DNA of 64,000 nucleotides from Psychrobacillus sp032154225 (GTDB lineage Bacteria; Bacillota; Bacilli; Bacillales_A; Planococcaceae), in the NCBI RefSeq assembly GCF_032154225.1, contig NZ_JALDYF010000018.1:16721-80720 (forward strand), written 5' to 3'. The notes under the pieces were generated by a model. That model did not search any database. It was not told the DNA's origin and worked only from the letters and a program-made list of their open reading frames with translations. The position numbers and the translations under genes are program-made. Below are positions 16,470 to 25,388 of the stretch, in pieces; positions within the stretch are counted from its first letter, which is position 1; each line of letters opens with the position of its first letter.

Positions 16470-16571
16470 AATAAAACCTCCCTCTCTATACATATATTAT
16501 CGGTATTTGTTTACTAGTTTATCATTATAACTATGCCTATTTAGAATATTTTTATTGCAGTTTACATAAAA

Positions 16572-16598
16572 ACGCCATTTCCATAGGGGAAATGACGT
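16572..16598 (-). terminator. Terminator after the 55-residue gene
   Basis: acgccatttcc (16572-16582) pairs with ggaaatgacgt (16588-16598). On the reverse strand the stem is followed by TTTTT, so it terminates leftward transcription, which supports the small gene at 16607-16774. Confidence 0.75.
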
Positions 16599-16606
16599 CA
16601 AATATA

Positions 16607-16774
16607 TTAATCCCTAGGTGGTATAGGGATGTATTTAGATTTAGGTGGTCTAGCTTTTTTCAAAATAATCCATTGTAAGCTAGTTTGTACTTTTTTCCTG
16701 ACATATGTAGATTGCAGTGCATTCAACGGTTTTTTCGAAACTTTCATCGTTACATGATGTTCGTTTAATCCCAA
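16607..16774 (-). CDS. Small basic protein, 55 residues, unrecognised
   Basis: A TTG start at 16774 lies 8 bases after AAGGAG. The product begins MGLNEHHVTMKVSKKP and ends PKSKYIPIPPRD, with a basic, proline-rich C-terminal third and a calculated excess of Lys/Arg. A rho-independent terminator follows the stop within 10 bases, and no other gene explains that terminator. I do not recognise a family. The evidence is ribosome binding site, length and terminator, so it is probable rather than certain. Confidence 0.55.
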   Translation of the reverse strand: MGLNEHHVTMKVSKKPLNALQSTYVRKKVQTSLQWIILKKARPPKSKYIPIPPRD

Positions 16775-16949
16775 TAAAATCGCTCCTTTTCAATTGAATG
16801 ATTTCTTCATCATTCATCATATAGCAAGTTTATGAAAGAAATATTGAACATATGTTTAAAGTTTGTAAACGATTCTTTTTCCATACAAGAGAACAGAGAA
16901 AAAACATCTTAGCGACGCATTTTCTTACTCACTCCAGGCTTCACATTGC

Positions 16950-16961
16950 GCTATACGACGA
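16950..16961. repeat. Isolated arm of the composite hairpin element
   Basis: The sequence attgcgctatacgacgaacg around 16946-16965 matches the left outer arm of the elements at 8512 and 27764, but the rest of the element is missing here. The 16860-17130 stretch otherwise holds only repeats. Confidence 0.5.
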
Positions 16962-17004
16962 ACGTGGAAGCTTTTATATAGAAAGAACATGACTGCTTCA
17001 GGAT

Positions 17005-17084
17005 TTTATGAGATCCTTTGAGATTTTCGGAGATACTTTGAAATTTTACGAGATACTTCGAGATTTTCGGAGATAATCCGGCAT
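17005..17084. repeat. Four tandem 20-base units with internal dyad
   Basis: Units at 17005, 17025, 17045 and 17065 follow the pattern tttcggagatacttcgagat with substitutions. The best units contain CGGAG-ATA-CTCCG, a small hairpin. Single related units lie at 24899-24918 and 51599-51618, also next to terminators. Confidence 0.8.
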
Positions 17085-17131
17085 TTTTCTAAACAAGCTG
17101 GATGAAGAGATCCATTTTCCCCCAAAAATTC

Positions 17132-17169
17132 AAAAGGTATTCGGAATACAAGCATTCCGAATACCTTTT
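17132..17169 (-). terminator. Terminator of the double acetyltransferase gene
   Basis: A perfect 16-base stem (17132-17147 with 17154-17169) with A/T flanks; it ends next to the stop codon of the gene at 17171. Confidence 0.85.
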
Positions 17170-17170
17170 G

Positions 17171-18040
17171 TCATCCTTTTCGATAAAGATTTGTATGATT
17201 AGTCGTTCTAAACCCTGCTTTTTCATACACAGACAATGCATTTTCATTATCCGTTTCCACATCTAAACACACAGAAGACTTCCCAAGGAGATGCGCTTCA
17301 TGTTTGGACCAATTTAAAATAGCCGTTGCGATACCTTTTCTTCTTGCCTTCGGATGCACTGCAAGACCCGTCACCCATAACTTATCAACATCATCTACGA
17401 TTGCAACAGTACCCACAGCCACATCATCACTTGTAGCAAGCATTAGTCGACGATTCGGCGTCACTGTATTAAAGGCAATAAGCTCACGCGCCTCTTCTTC
17501 TGTCTCTTCGAATGCACTAGCTAATATATCAACTAATGCATTATCATCCGTACCATCGAACGGAAATATTTTCACCTTATTTGCCAGTGCGTTCTCTTCT
17601 GCACTTGCAACCATCGTGTATTCAGAAAAATCATGCATATATCCAAGTTTCCCTAATAGTTTTTTCCCTTCCTTCGCTTCTCCCGGCACTAACACTAACT
17701 CTGTTTCAGCACCTCGAAGTTCTAGATTACGTGATAATTCAGCGACGAGTTGCTCTCCGATACCTTGCTTTCGGGCACTTGGCAGCACTAATCCGCTCCA
17801 CTCATAATCTAATGTTGCAATTCGATCAACAGCCGTTAAAACACCTACCAGTTGATCCGTGTCATCATTATAAGCTAACACACAAAAGCCTTTTAAATGG
17901 GCATCACCCAACTCACCCGCACTTATTACTGAAGCATAATCTACTTTATCTTCCCCAAGTGTATGTGCAAGTAATTCTTTTATTTCGCCTAATGTTTCAG
18001 CATCTATTGGAATGGAAACTGTCATCATTGAAATTTGCAT
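17171..18040 (-). CDS. Tandem GNAT N-acetyltransferase
   Basis: The 289-residue protein contains two GNAT domains. The first (about 1-135) has the acetyl-CoA loop VLPSARKQGIGEQLV. The second (about 140-289) has VHPKARRKGIATAILNW and the family-typical SVCLDVETDNENALSVYEKAGF near the end, which is the better conserved of the two. It would transfer an acetyl group to an amine; the substrate is not predictable. RBS GAGGAGA precedes the first ATG. It follows the ABC exporter genes by 19 bases on the same strand and may be read through from them, with its own strong terminator after it. Confidence 0.85.
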   Translation of the reverse strand: MQISMMTVSIPIDAETLGEIKELLAHTLGEDKVDYASVISAGELGDAHLKGFCVLAYNDDTDQLVGVLTAVDRIATLDYEWSGLVLPSARKQGIGEQLVAELSRNLELRGAETELVLVPGEAKEGKKLLGKLGYMHDFSEYTMVASAEENALANKVKIFPFDGTDDNALVDILASAFEETEEEARELIAFNTVTPNRRLMLATSDDVAVGTVAIVDDVDKLWVTGLAVHPKARRKGIATAILNWSKHEAHLLGKSSVCLDVETDNENALSVYEKAGFRTTNHTNLYRKG

Positions 18041-18059
18041 ACTGTTCTCCTCAAATCTT

Positions 18060-19874
18060 CTAATTAGTTACCATCTTATAGTAACGACCTTTTTGTTCAA
18101 GTAGCTCTTCCTGCGAGCCACCTTCTACTAGCTTACCACTTTCCATCACAAATACTAAATCTGCTTTTCGAACCGTATTTAATCGATGTGCAATAACGAA
18201 ACTAGTTCTTCCTTCCATTAAACGTTCTAACGCTTCTTGGATTTTCAGTTCTGTTACAGTATCAATGCTCGACGTTGCTTCATCCAATAAAAGAAGGGCT
18301 GGATCTGCAACTAATGCTCGTGCAATCGATAATAATTGCTTTTGCCCTTGGCTAATTTCTCCGCCATCTGCACTTAAAATCGTATCATATTTATTTGGTA
18401 ACTTCATAATAAATTCATGTGCATTCGCTTGTTTGGCAGCTTCTATAATTTCTTCATCTGTTGCATTTAGCTTCCCATAACGAATATTTTCCCTTACATT
18501 CATTTCAAAAAGGAATGGATCTTGTAAAACAAATGCTGTTTGGCTACGTAATGTATGCCTAGATAGCTCCTCGATCGGGATGTTATCAATTAGAATTCTA
18601 CCTTCATTCACTTCATAAAAACGTGCAAGTAACTGCATAATCGTTGTTTTCCCAGCACCTGTCGCCCCTACTAGTGCCGCTGTTTTCCCTGCTTCTACAT
18701 GGAAAGAGACATGCTCAATCGTAGGACTTTCATCTTCTTTATTGTATCGAAACGTCACATCTTCAAATGTGACATTTCCTTTTAGTTTATAATCTGTATA
18801 TTCCGTTGCCGCGTCTACTTCCACTGGCTCATCCATAATCGCAAATACACGCTCAGCCCCTGCAATTGCAGATAGCACCGTATTAAACTGGTTCGCTAAA
18901 TCGTTTAACGGACGAGTAAATTGACGCGCATACTCCGTAAAAATAACAATCTCACCTATCGTAGCTTGACCATAGTACGCTAAAACTCCACCGGCTGCTG
19001 CAACAAGTGCGAAGCTGACATTATTTAAAAAGTTCATCACTTTCGGGATAAAACCGGAATACGTTAACGCCCAAAATCCGGTCCGTTTTAATCGATCATT
19101 TTTCACTGAAAACTCTTCTAGCATACGACTTTCCTGCGAAAAAGCTTTCACAATGCGCTGACCAGAAATCGTTTCTTCAATCATTCCATTTAAATCACCA
19201 ACTGCTTGCTGTTGCTCTTTAAACAGTTTCGATGTGCGCTTCGTAATCCATCTCATAGCAATGTACATAAATGGGACAATAATTAGCGTAATAACAGTCA
19301 GTAATGGACTAATGAGTAGCATAACTACCGTTGTCCCAACTAATGTTAATATACTAGAAAATACTTGTATGAACGAACTATTCAATGTTTGACTGACATT
19401 TTCAATATCATTTGTTACACGACTCATTAATTCTCCATGCTGACGTTTATCAAAAAACGACACAGGCAGTTTTTGAAGATGGTTAAACAAACCCGTACGA
19501 AGTCGATAAATCGTTTGCTGTGCAACACCAATCATCCAATAACTTTGTAAATACATCGTAATCGATAAAAATACATACACGATGATTAATATACCAATCA
19601 TTTTTGCTAATCCTGCAAAACGACTTGCAGTTAAGTAATCATCGATAATAACACCGATCATATAAGGCCCAAGTAACGCCAGTGCAGAGCTCGCAATAAC
19701 TAATAACAGCACAACAACCAATAAAAATCGTTGCTCATCTACATACTTCCAAATTCGACCGAGAACATCTTTCCAATTCGAAGCCTTATCTACTTTCTTT
19801 CTATGATCTTTCTTCAAATCTTCCTTCGTTATGATTGGCTCATACCCAAAAGGTTTACGAATGAAATTCAACAT
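18060..19874 (-). CDS. Heterodimeric ABC multidrug exporter, catalytic half
   Basis: The 604-residue protein has a six-helix exporter domain (about 55-340) and an ATPase domain. The nucleotide-binding residues are Walker A GATGAGKTT, a canonical Walker B LLLLDEATSS with catalytic Glu, and the switch His in VIAHRL. Its signature is ISQGQKQLLSIAR instead of LSGGQ. The start is ATG 19874 after GGAGGGAGA, overlapping the partner gene's end by 20 bases. In exporters such as BmrCD, LmrCD and TM287/288, one ATP site is degenerate; here this subunit supplies the intact Walker B and the altered signature. It would export hydrophobic compounds. The N-terminal cytoplasmic extension (FIRKPFGYEPIITKEDLKK) is typical of the YfiC/YknV group. 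Confidence 0.9.
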   Translation of the reverse strand: MLNFIRKPFGYEPIITKEDLKKDHRKKVDKASNWKDVLGRIWKYVDEQRFLLVVVLLLVIASSALALLGPYMIGVIIDDYLTASRFAGLAKMIGILIIVYVFLSITMYLQSYWMIGVAQQTIYRLRTGLFNHLQKLPVSFFDKRQHGELMSRVTNDIENVSQTLNSSFIQVFSSILTLVGTTVVMLLISPLLTVITLIIVPFMYIAMRWITKRTSKLFKEQQQAVGDLNGMIEETISGQRIVKAFSQESRMLEEFSVKNDRLKRTGFWALTYSGFIPKVMNFLNNVSFALVAAAGGVLAYYGQATIGEIVIFTEYARQFTRPLNDLANQFNTVLSAIAGAERVFAIMDEPVEVDAATEYTDYKLKGNVTFEDVTFRYNKEDESPTIEHVSFHVEAGKTAALVGATGAGKTTIMQLLARFYEVNEGRILIDNIPIEELSRHTLRSQTAFVLQDPFLFEMNVRENIRYGKLNATDEEIIEAAKQANAHEFIMKLPNKYDTILSADGGEISQGQKQLLSIARALVADPALLLLDEATSSIDTVTELKIQEALERLMEGRTSFVIAHRLNTVRKADLVFVMESGKLVEGGSQEELLEQKGRYYKMVTN

Positions 19875-21591
19875 GCTCGTCTCCCTCCTGCTGCGATTCA
19901 GCAATTTTTCTATATAAAGAAGAGCTTTCCATCAGTTCCTCATGCGTACCATAAGCAGAAACCTTTCCTTCCTCCAATAAAAGGATTTGATCCGCCCCTC
20001 TAGCCGTCCTTATTTTTTGCGTAATAACGAGCATCGTTGCTTTTTCCTGCTCTAAGGCTTCCCATAATGCATTTTCAGTCGATACATCCAACGCACTTGT
20101 ACTATCATCCAATAACAAAATATCTGGTTTCCGAACTAATGCCCTAGCAATAGATAATCTTTGCTTTTGCCCTCCAGATAAATTGACCCCTTTTTGACCA
20201 ACTCTTGTTTCATATTGATCTGGAAATTGCTCGATTGACTCATGTATTTGCGCTTGTTTAGCTGCCTCTTTTAGCAACTCTTCTGAAGCAGTTGAATTGC
20301 CCCATCCTAAATTATCTTCAATACTTCCCGTAAACAAAATAGACTGCTGTGGAACTAGCCCTATTACTTGTCTCAATTCCTTCAATGGCCACTCCTTCAC
20401 ATCTACCCCATCGATCAATATTTTCCCTTCCGTCGCATCAAAAAAACGAGGAATTAAATTCAATAAGGTAGATTTACCAGAGCCTGTTGCCCCCATAATC
20501 GCCAGCTTCGATCCTGTCGTAACCGTAAACGATACATCATCTAAAACAGGAATATTTGTCGTCGGATAATTAAATGAAATATGCTGAAACTCAATTTCTC
20601 CTATTTTCAACGTGTGATGAGAAGAAGCATCATTCATTTCTTCTATTCCTTCTTCTACGAGTAAAACTTCTTCCATTCTGTCTGATGAAGCTTTAGCACG
20701 TGAGAAAAATATAATGATGAAAGCAAACATAGAAAATGCACCTGTCATACGCATTGCGTAGTTTACAATAGCTACAAGTTTTCCCATCTGAACATCGCCA
20801 GTTTGAATTTCTTTAGCTCCAAACCAAAGCACCGCCATCAAACTGACATTCATCACGAATAAAAGGACAGGCAGTATCAATTCCATAATACGGAATGCTT
20901 TCACATTATCCATTTTCAATGTGTCAGCTACTTCAGCAAACCGGCTAGACTCAAAACTCCCACGTAAATAAGCCTTGATCAAACGTACCGCTTGTAAGTT
21001 TTCTTGTATTTTGCGCGTAACACGGTCCACGCTTAGTTGAACATTTCCAAACATCATAAGTCCTTTTTTACTCATCACATATAAAAACACGATTAAAAAA
21101 GGAGCCCCTATTACTAAAAACATCGCTAAATATGCATTCACAAAAAACGCCATAATAATACTTCCGATTACAACTAATGGAGCACGCAACATAATTCGTA
21201 AGCCCATGAAAATAACGTTTTGCGTCATCGTCACATCGCTCGTTAATCGTGTGATTAAACTAGCAGTCGGAAACTTTAAAAAAGTAGCCATTGTGAACGA
21301 TTGAATCTTTTTAAATAGCGACTGGCGAATATCGTACCCATAACTTTGAACAATATGCGAAGCAATATATGTATTAATAACACCTGCTACGAAAGCTACA
21401 AAAGAAAGTACGAGCATAATGCTTCCCCAGAAAATAATCGCCTGTTGATCGCTGGCTAAAATCCCATCATCAATAATAGTTGCGATTAACAACGGTTGAA
21501 TAAGCTCCACTGAAAGCTCCAGCAACATAAAAATTAATGCAATAACTACAAGCAATTTGTATGGAGATAAATAAGAAAAGATCGTTTTCAC
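19855..21591 (-). CDS. Heterodimeric ABC multidrug exporter, degenerate-site half
   Basis: The 578-residue partner has a six-helix membrane domain and an ATPase domain with Walker A GATGSGKST and a canonical LSGGQKQRLSIAR signature, but its Walker B reads ILLLDDSTS (Asp for the catalytic Glu) and its switch position is Gln in VITQK. This is the degenerate-site signature of heterodimeric type IV exporters and complements exactly the altered signature of the other subunit. The start is GTG 21591, 8 bases after GGGGTG. The ends overlap by 20 bases with the partner, so the two are coupled and produced in equal amounts. Confidence 0.9.
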   Translation of the reverse strand: MKTIFSYLSPYKLLVVIALIFMLLELSVELIQPLLIATIIDDGILASDQQAIIFWGSIMLVLSFVAFVAGVINTYIASHIVQSYGYDIRQSLFKKIQSFTMATFLKFPTASLITRLTSDVTMTQNVIFMGLRIMLRAPLVVIGSIIMAFFVNAYLAMFLVIGAPFLIVFLYVMSKKGLMMFGNVQLSVDRVTRKIQENLQAVRLIKAYLRGSFESSRFAEVADTLKMDNVKAFRIMELILPVLLFVMNVSLMAVLWFGAKEIQTGDVQMGKLVAIVNYAMRMTGAFSMFAFIIIFFSRAKASSDRMEEVLLVEEGIEEMNDASSHHTLKIGEIEFQHISFNYPTTNIPVLDDVSFTVTTGSKLAIMGATGSGKSTLLNLIPRFFDATEGKILIDGVDVKEWPLKELRQVIGLVPQQSILFTGSIEDNLGWGNSTASEELLKEAAKQAQIHESIEQFPDQYETRVGQKGVNLSGGQKQRLSIARALVRKPDILLLDDSTSALDVSTENALWEALEQEKATMLVITQKIRTARGADQILLLEEGKVSAYGTHEELMESSSLYRKIAESQQEGDEHVEFHS

Positions 21592-21678
21592 AAACACAAC
21601 ACCCCTAAGTTCTTCGTTACTCGAATTAATTATTTATTAAATCTATTATGCCATAACCATTCCTGAACATATAGAAAA

Positions 21679-21706
21679 AGATGACTTAAAATAATTTAAG
21701 TCATCT
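21679..21706 (-). terminator. Terminator of the DMT permease gene
   Basis: agatgacttaaa (21679-21690) pairs with tttaagtcatct (21695-21706). The stem includes the stop codon region at 21696 and is followed on the reverse strand by TTTTTC. Confidence 0.75.
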
Positions 21707-22619
21707 CTTGTGTCTTTCTCTTCTTCCATTTAATCTCTCCAGCAATAGACAACCACGTCACAAACAACAACATAACGACAACACCAACATATTGCCATGT
21801 ACCAAGTAATTGTCCAAACCAAATCATCGAAATGATCATCGCCGTTAAAGGTTCAATACTCGATAAAATACTCGTTTCCACCGCTGATATGTATTTCATA
21901 CTAGATAAAAACAAAATGAATGCGACCGTTCCGATTAAAATAATCAACACGATCATCAAATTGGTTGGATAATCTGTCAAATAACCCCACTCGTCCGAAC
22001 GCCATACTTGTGATACAACCGCTACGACAATACCACCTATAAGCATTCCCCAACCTACTACGATTAAAACTCCCCATTCTTTCATTAACCTCGCTGGATA
22101 CACTGTATAAATAGCAAACGTTAGACCTACACCAAGACCCCATAGCAGTGCTTCTCTACTGATTAATAACTGATCCACTCTTGCATTCGTTAACAATAAA
22201 AATAATCCCGTGAGCGTACCAATAATACCTATTACCTGATATTTTGGTGGGAACATCTTACTTTTCCATGACACGAATAAAATAATATATATAGGCCCTA
22301 AAAATTGCAACAACGTAGCAATCGATGCATTACTTGCTTCTATCGCCGCTACAAAAGTATATTGCACCCCTAACATGCCAAGTATCCCAAAGATGATTAA
22401 TTGCTTCACCCAACTAGGTTCTTTCCAAATAGCAAAAATCTTTTTTCCTTTTAACTTCATAAATAATAGGATGGACGCTCCTGCAACCGCTAAACGAACA
22501 GTTAAGAAAAAGGAAACTGATATTCCACTATCATCCAAAACCCATTCCATCATTGGCCCAGTTGCTCCCCAAAGCATTGCACCTACAATTATTAAAATAA
22601 TCCCTTTCCATCGCTCCAA
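21696..22619 (-). CDS. EamA/DMT-family permease
   Basis: The 307-residue protein has ten hydrophobic helices arranged as two EamA repeats. The first starts IILIIVGAMLWGATGPMMEW; each repeat ends in the usual pattern (ATLLQFLGPIYIILF in the first, SILSSIEPLTAMIISMIWFGQ in the second). Family members export amino acids, metabolites or drugs, and the substrate cannot be predicted. The start is TTG 22619, 8 bases after GAGGTG. The charged tail GEIKWKKRKTQEMT is cytoplasmic. It stands alone, with its own terminator, upstream of the ABC exporter pair on the same strand. Confidence 0.85.
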   Translation of the reverse strand: MERWKGIILIIVGAMLWGATGPMMEWVLDDSGISVSFFLTVRLAVAGASILLFMKLKGKKIFAIWKEPSWVKQLIIFGILGMLGVQYTFVAAIEASNASIATLLQFLGPIYIILFVSWKSKMFPPKYQVIGIIGTLTGLFLLLTNARVDQLLISREALLWGLGVGLTFAIYTVYPARLMKEWGVLIVVGWGMLIGGIVVAVVSQVWRSDEWGYLTDYPTNLMIVLIILIGTVAFILFLSSMKYISAVETSILSSIEPLTAMIISMIWFGQLLGTWQYVGVVVMLLFVTWLSIAGEIKWKKRKTQEMT

Positions 22620-22823
22620 TTCACATTCACCTCAATCTAATTACTCACTACAAAATTCACTAACACTTGTAACTGAAATTACAAAAGACTCATTGACATT
22701 TCCCAAAAAGACTTAATACCTACAAATATGATTATTTAACATTTTTTCATTATCGCTAATGACTAATTACCCTTCATTCTATATAATTGATAAAAGACTA
22801 TATACAATAAAGGGGTTATGCAT

Positions 22824-24839
22824 ATGTATCGTATTCAGGAATTGTTGGATTCAAGTGGCGTTATTTTTAATCATATACCATACCCGACATTTTTGGCAGA
22901 TAAAGAAGGTCAAATTATTTGGTGGAGTCGTGAAGCTGAAAAGAGCTTTGGTTATCATCTTGAAGATGTACAAGGGGAAGAATTTCCGCTGTTTAGCCAC
23001 AAATCGCAAGGAAATCCCTCTGTTGTTTGGGAAAACTTATTGCGAAATATTAATCCAATCCGTTACGATGCAATCGAGTTAACTTCAAAAAATGGGGACA
23101 AAAAAGAGGCTTCGGTTACAGCCAAATCTTTCACCTTTGAACATGAACGCTATGTATTATTCTTGATAGATTATAACCAAATCCCAAATAATGAAGAGAC
23201 CTCCTTTAAAGAACTACAACTATTGAAAAAAGGACTTTCCGAATCCTTTATGCTTATTTATTTAGACAAAGAAGGATTAATCACACACGCAAATGAGCAA
23301 TTTTTACAAAAAAGCAACTGGACTCCTAAGCGAGTTATCGGCAAATCATTTTGGCAAATGTTTCCTAACACATCAGAACATGTTGCCACTGCAGATAAAG
23401 TAATGAAAGTCCTTCAACAAGGAAAGAACTTCCAAGGAACTGTTGAAAAAATTACAAAAGACGGCCACAACTATTGGGTCGACCTACTTGCTATGCCTAT
23501 TACAGATGCCGATAATAATACACTCTATTATTTACTATTAGAAGAAGAGATTACAGAAAAAAAATTATTACAATCTCGACTAGAGCAAATTGCATATATT
23601 GATACAGAAACTGGATTAATCAGTCGTTATCGTCTAGAGCAAATTACATCGGAGTATATTAATGAGCAAAGGCATTTCTCTTTTGTTTTTATTAGCATTG
23701 ACCAATTTTATACATTAAAAGAATTATTCAATGATCAAACAGAAGCAGAATTATTAAACGAATTCACTAAACGTTTAAAAATGTACTTCCAAGACTCGAT
23801 TATTGCACGTGCTACGAGAGATGAATTTGCGTTAATCACTCCTTTAAGTGATTGGTATATCCAAGGTTTTATACATTTTTTAACACAAAACCCAATTTAT
23901 TTGAACAATAAAGTCATTCCTATCACTGTAAGTGGTGGTATTACCAAATATCCAGAAGACCAACAATCGTATTTACATTTGATAAAAGCTTCTAATGCTA
24001 CTATCCAAAAGATCAAGCAACAGGGCGGCGGTGCTATTGCCAGCCTAAGTCAATCAGATCATCATAAGCTTAGTCGCCAAATCCAAATTGAAAAAAGAAT
24101 GTTGGAAGCACTCAATAAAGATGATTTCCATGTTATGTACTTGCCACAAAAAAACTCGGCTACGGGGAAAATTACTTCTGTAGAGGCATTGGTAAGATGG
24201 GAAGATGAAGTGCTTGGCACAGTATCACCCGAAGAACTTATTCCAATTGCTGAGGAAACAGGTCTAATCAATGAAATAGGCACATTCATGCTAGAAAAAT
24301 CATGTGAGCAAGCTGCTATTTGGAAGAGTAAAGGAATTCCATTGAAAGTTAGTTTTAACTCTTCTATCCGGGAATTCCGCGATAAAAACATGGTCAAGAA
24401 AATTCGACAATTATTAGAAAAATATAACTGTCCTGCAAATCTCCTGCAAATTGAAATTACAGAGAAGTTTGCATTAGAGGCTGAGTCAGATATAACGATC
24501 ATTAAACAGATGCAAACATTACAGCAAGATGGCGTTGTCTTTGTATTAGATGATTTCGGTGTAGGCTATGCATCCCTTCGTTATTTGCAGCTGTTACCAG
24601 TTGAGGAGTTAAAAATTGATCGATCTTTCATCAATTCGATTACTCATCAAGGAAAATTACAAAAGCTCGTTAACGGACTTATTCATTTAGGACAATCTTT
24701 AGATATCCGCGTTGTAGCCGAAGGAGTAGAGTCAAAAGAACAACATGACCTATTAGTACAAATGGGCTGTGACGCGATTCAAGGATATTACATCGGTCGT
24801 CCGTCTTCTAGAGAAGAAATTGAAGCTTTGTTAAAATAA
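22824..24839 (+). CDS. PAS-PAS-GGDEF-EAL protein, probable c-di-GMP phosphodiesterase
   Basis: Domain order in the 671-residue protein: PAS (about 12-110; PTFLADKEGQIIWWSREAEKSFGY), PAS/PAC (about 135-240), degenerate GGDEF (about 250-400), EAL (about 415-668). The GGDEF site reads ATRDEF, so cyclase activity is unlikely and the domain may be a GTP-binding regulator. The EAL domain keeps its active site: VEALVRW, FNSSIREF, IEITEKF, LDDFGVGYASLRYL, LKIDRSF, AEGVES and QGYYIGRP. There is no membrane segment, so it is a cytoplasmic sensor that degrades c-di-GMP. Start at ATG 22824, 8 bases after AAAGGGG; the ATG six bases upstream is too close to that site. It is monocistronic, ending in a strong terminator. 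Confidence 0.92.
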   Translation: MYRIQELLDSSGVIFNHIPYPTFLADKEGQIIWWSREAEKSFGYHLEDVQGEEFPLFSHKSQGNPSVVWENLLRNINPIRYDAIELTSKNGDKKEASVTAKSFTFEHERYVLFLIDYNQIPNNEETSFKELQLLKKGLSESFMLIYLDKEGLITHANEQFLQKSNWTPKRVIGKSFWQMFPNTSEHVATADKVMKVLQQGKNFQGTVEKITKDGHNYWVDLLAMPITDADNNTLYYLLLEEEITEKKLLQSRLEQIAYIDTETGLISRYRLEQITSEYINEQRHFSFVFISIDQFYTLKELFNDQTEAELLNEFTKRLKMYFQDSIIARATRDEFALITPLSDWYIQGFIHFLTQNPIYLNNKVIPITVSGGITKYPEDQQSYLHLIKASNATIQKIKQQGGGAIASLSQSDHHKLSRQIQIEKRMLEALNKDDFHVMYLPQKNSATGKITSVEALVRWEDEVLGTVSPEELIPIAEETGLINEIGTFMLEKSCEQAAIWKSKGIPLKVSFNSSIREFRDKNMVKKIRQLLEKYNCPANLLQIEITEKFALEAESDITIIKQMQTLQQDGVVFVLDDFGVGYASLRYLQLLPVEELKIDRSFINSITHQGKLQKLVNGLIHLGQSLDIRVVAEGVESKEQHDLLVQMGCDAIQGYYIGRPSSREEIEALLK

Positions 24840-24855
24840 GCTGGACCATAATTTA

Positions 24856-24898
24856 AAAAGCTTGTTGGAAATGGCTATGCCCCTCCCAACAAGCTTTT
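24856..24898 (+). terminator. Terminator of the PAS-GGDEF-EAL gene
   Basis: aaaagcttgttgg (24856-24868) pairs perfectly with ccaacaagctttt (24886-24898). The stem is nearly the same as the inner stem of the composite element at 8538-8578, and a 20-base repeat unit (24899-24918) follows directly. Confidence 0.85.
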
Positions 24899-24918
24899 AT
24901 TCGGAGATACTCCGAGAT
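24899..24918. repeat. Single 20-base dyad unit
   Basis: attcggagatactccgagat matches the tandem units at 17005-17084 and contains a perfect CGGAG-ATA-CTCCG hairpin. Confidence 0.7.
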
Positions 24919-24921
24919 TTC

Positions 24922-25377
24922 CTAACCCGTGGTACGTCCCTTCATTCTCCCTAAAATCTTCATCCATACCTGTGTAATAATCTCAGCGAAGACTAGCCCC
25001 ATCGCAATAGAACCCGAAATCATTAGAGCGAGGGAAGCATACTCAACAGCTACGCTATAATCCTTCTCCACTATATTGCGCATAGCATTGTATGCAGAAC
25101 CACCTGGCACTAACGGAATAATTCCAGCTACGCTGAAAATAATAACAGGCATTTTAAAACGTTTAGACATTAAATGCGCAACAAATGCAATTGTAAATGC
25201 CCCCGCAAAAGAAGCTTCCACCGGATCCTCACTTAACTGAAATACAAAAGAATAAATGAGCCATCCTGTCATCCCTGCAATACCACAATAGAAAAGCGAC
25301 TTTTTCGGCGCATTAAATATGATCGCAAACGAAGCACCTGCTGCGAAGCTTAAAATCCCCTGCATTATATATGACAT
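24922..25377 (-). CDS. Threonine/serine exporter, small subunit (ThrE_2/DUF3815)
   Basis: The 151-residue membrane protein has about five helices with the ThrE C-terminal-half pattern: GILSFAAGASFAIIFNAPKKSLFYCGIAGMTGW and VAGIIPLVPGGSAYNAMRN. In Gram-positive bacteria the exporter is often split into a small (DUF3815, YjjB-like) and a large (DUF1212, YjjP-like) subunit; the large subunit is encoded 11 bases upstream. It would export threonine and serine, or succinate-like acids in some relatives. Ribosome binding site AGGAGG, 7 bases before the ATG. The ThrE family's PxxPG motif is present in both halves. Confidence 0.88.
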   Translation of the reverse strand: MSYIMQGILSFAAGASFAIIFNAPKKSLFYCGIAGMTGWLIYSFVFQLSEDPVEASFAGAFTIAFVAHLMSKRFKMPVIIFSVAGIIPLVPGGSAYNAMRNIVEKDYSVAVEYASLALMISGSIAMGLVFAEIITQVWMKILGRMKGRTTG

Positions 25378-25388
25378 GGAACATCCTC

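Noticed and set aside
17005..17084. Regular 20-base repeats as a CRISPR array
   Set aside because: Units are directly contiguous without spacers, diverged from each other, and no cas genes are present.
22759..23082. 107-residue frame overlapping the PAS-GGDEF-EAL start
   Set aside because: Shadow of the true gene in another frame.
22824..24839. Active diguanylate cyclase in the PAS-GGDEF-EAL protein
   Set aside because: The GGDEF site is ATRDEF, lacking both glycines; only the EAL half looks catalytic.
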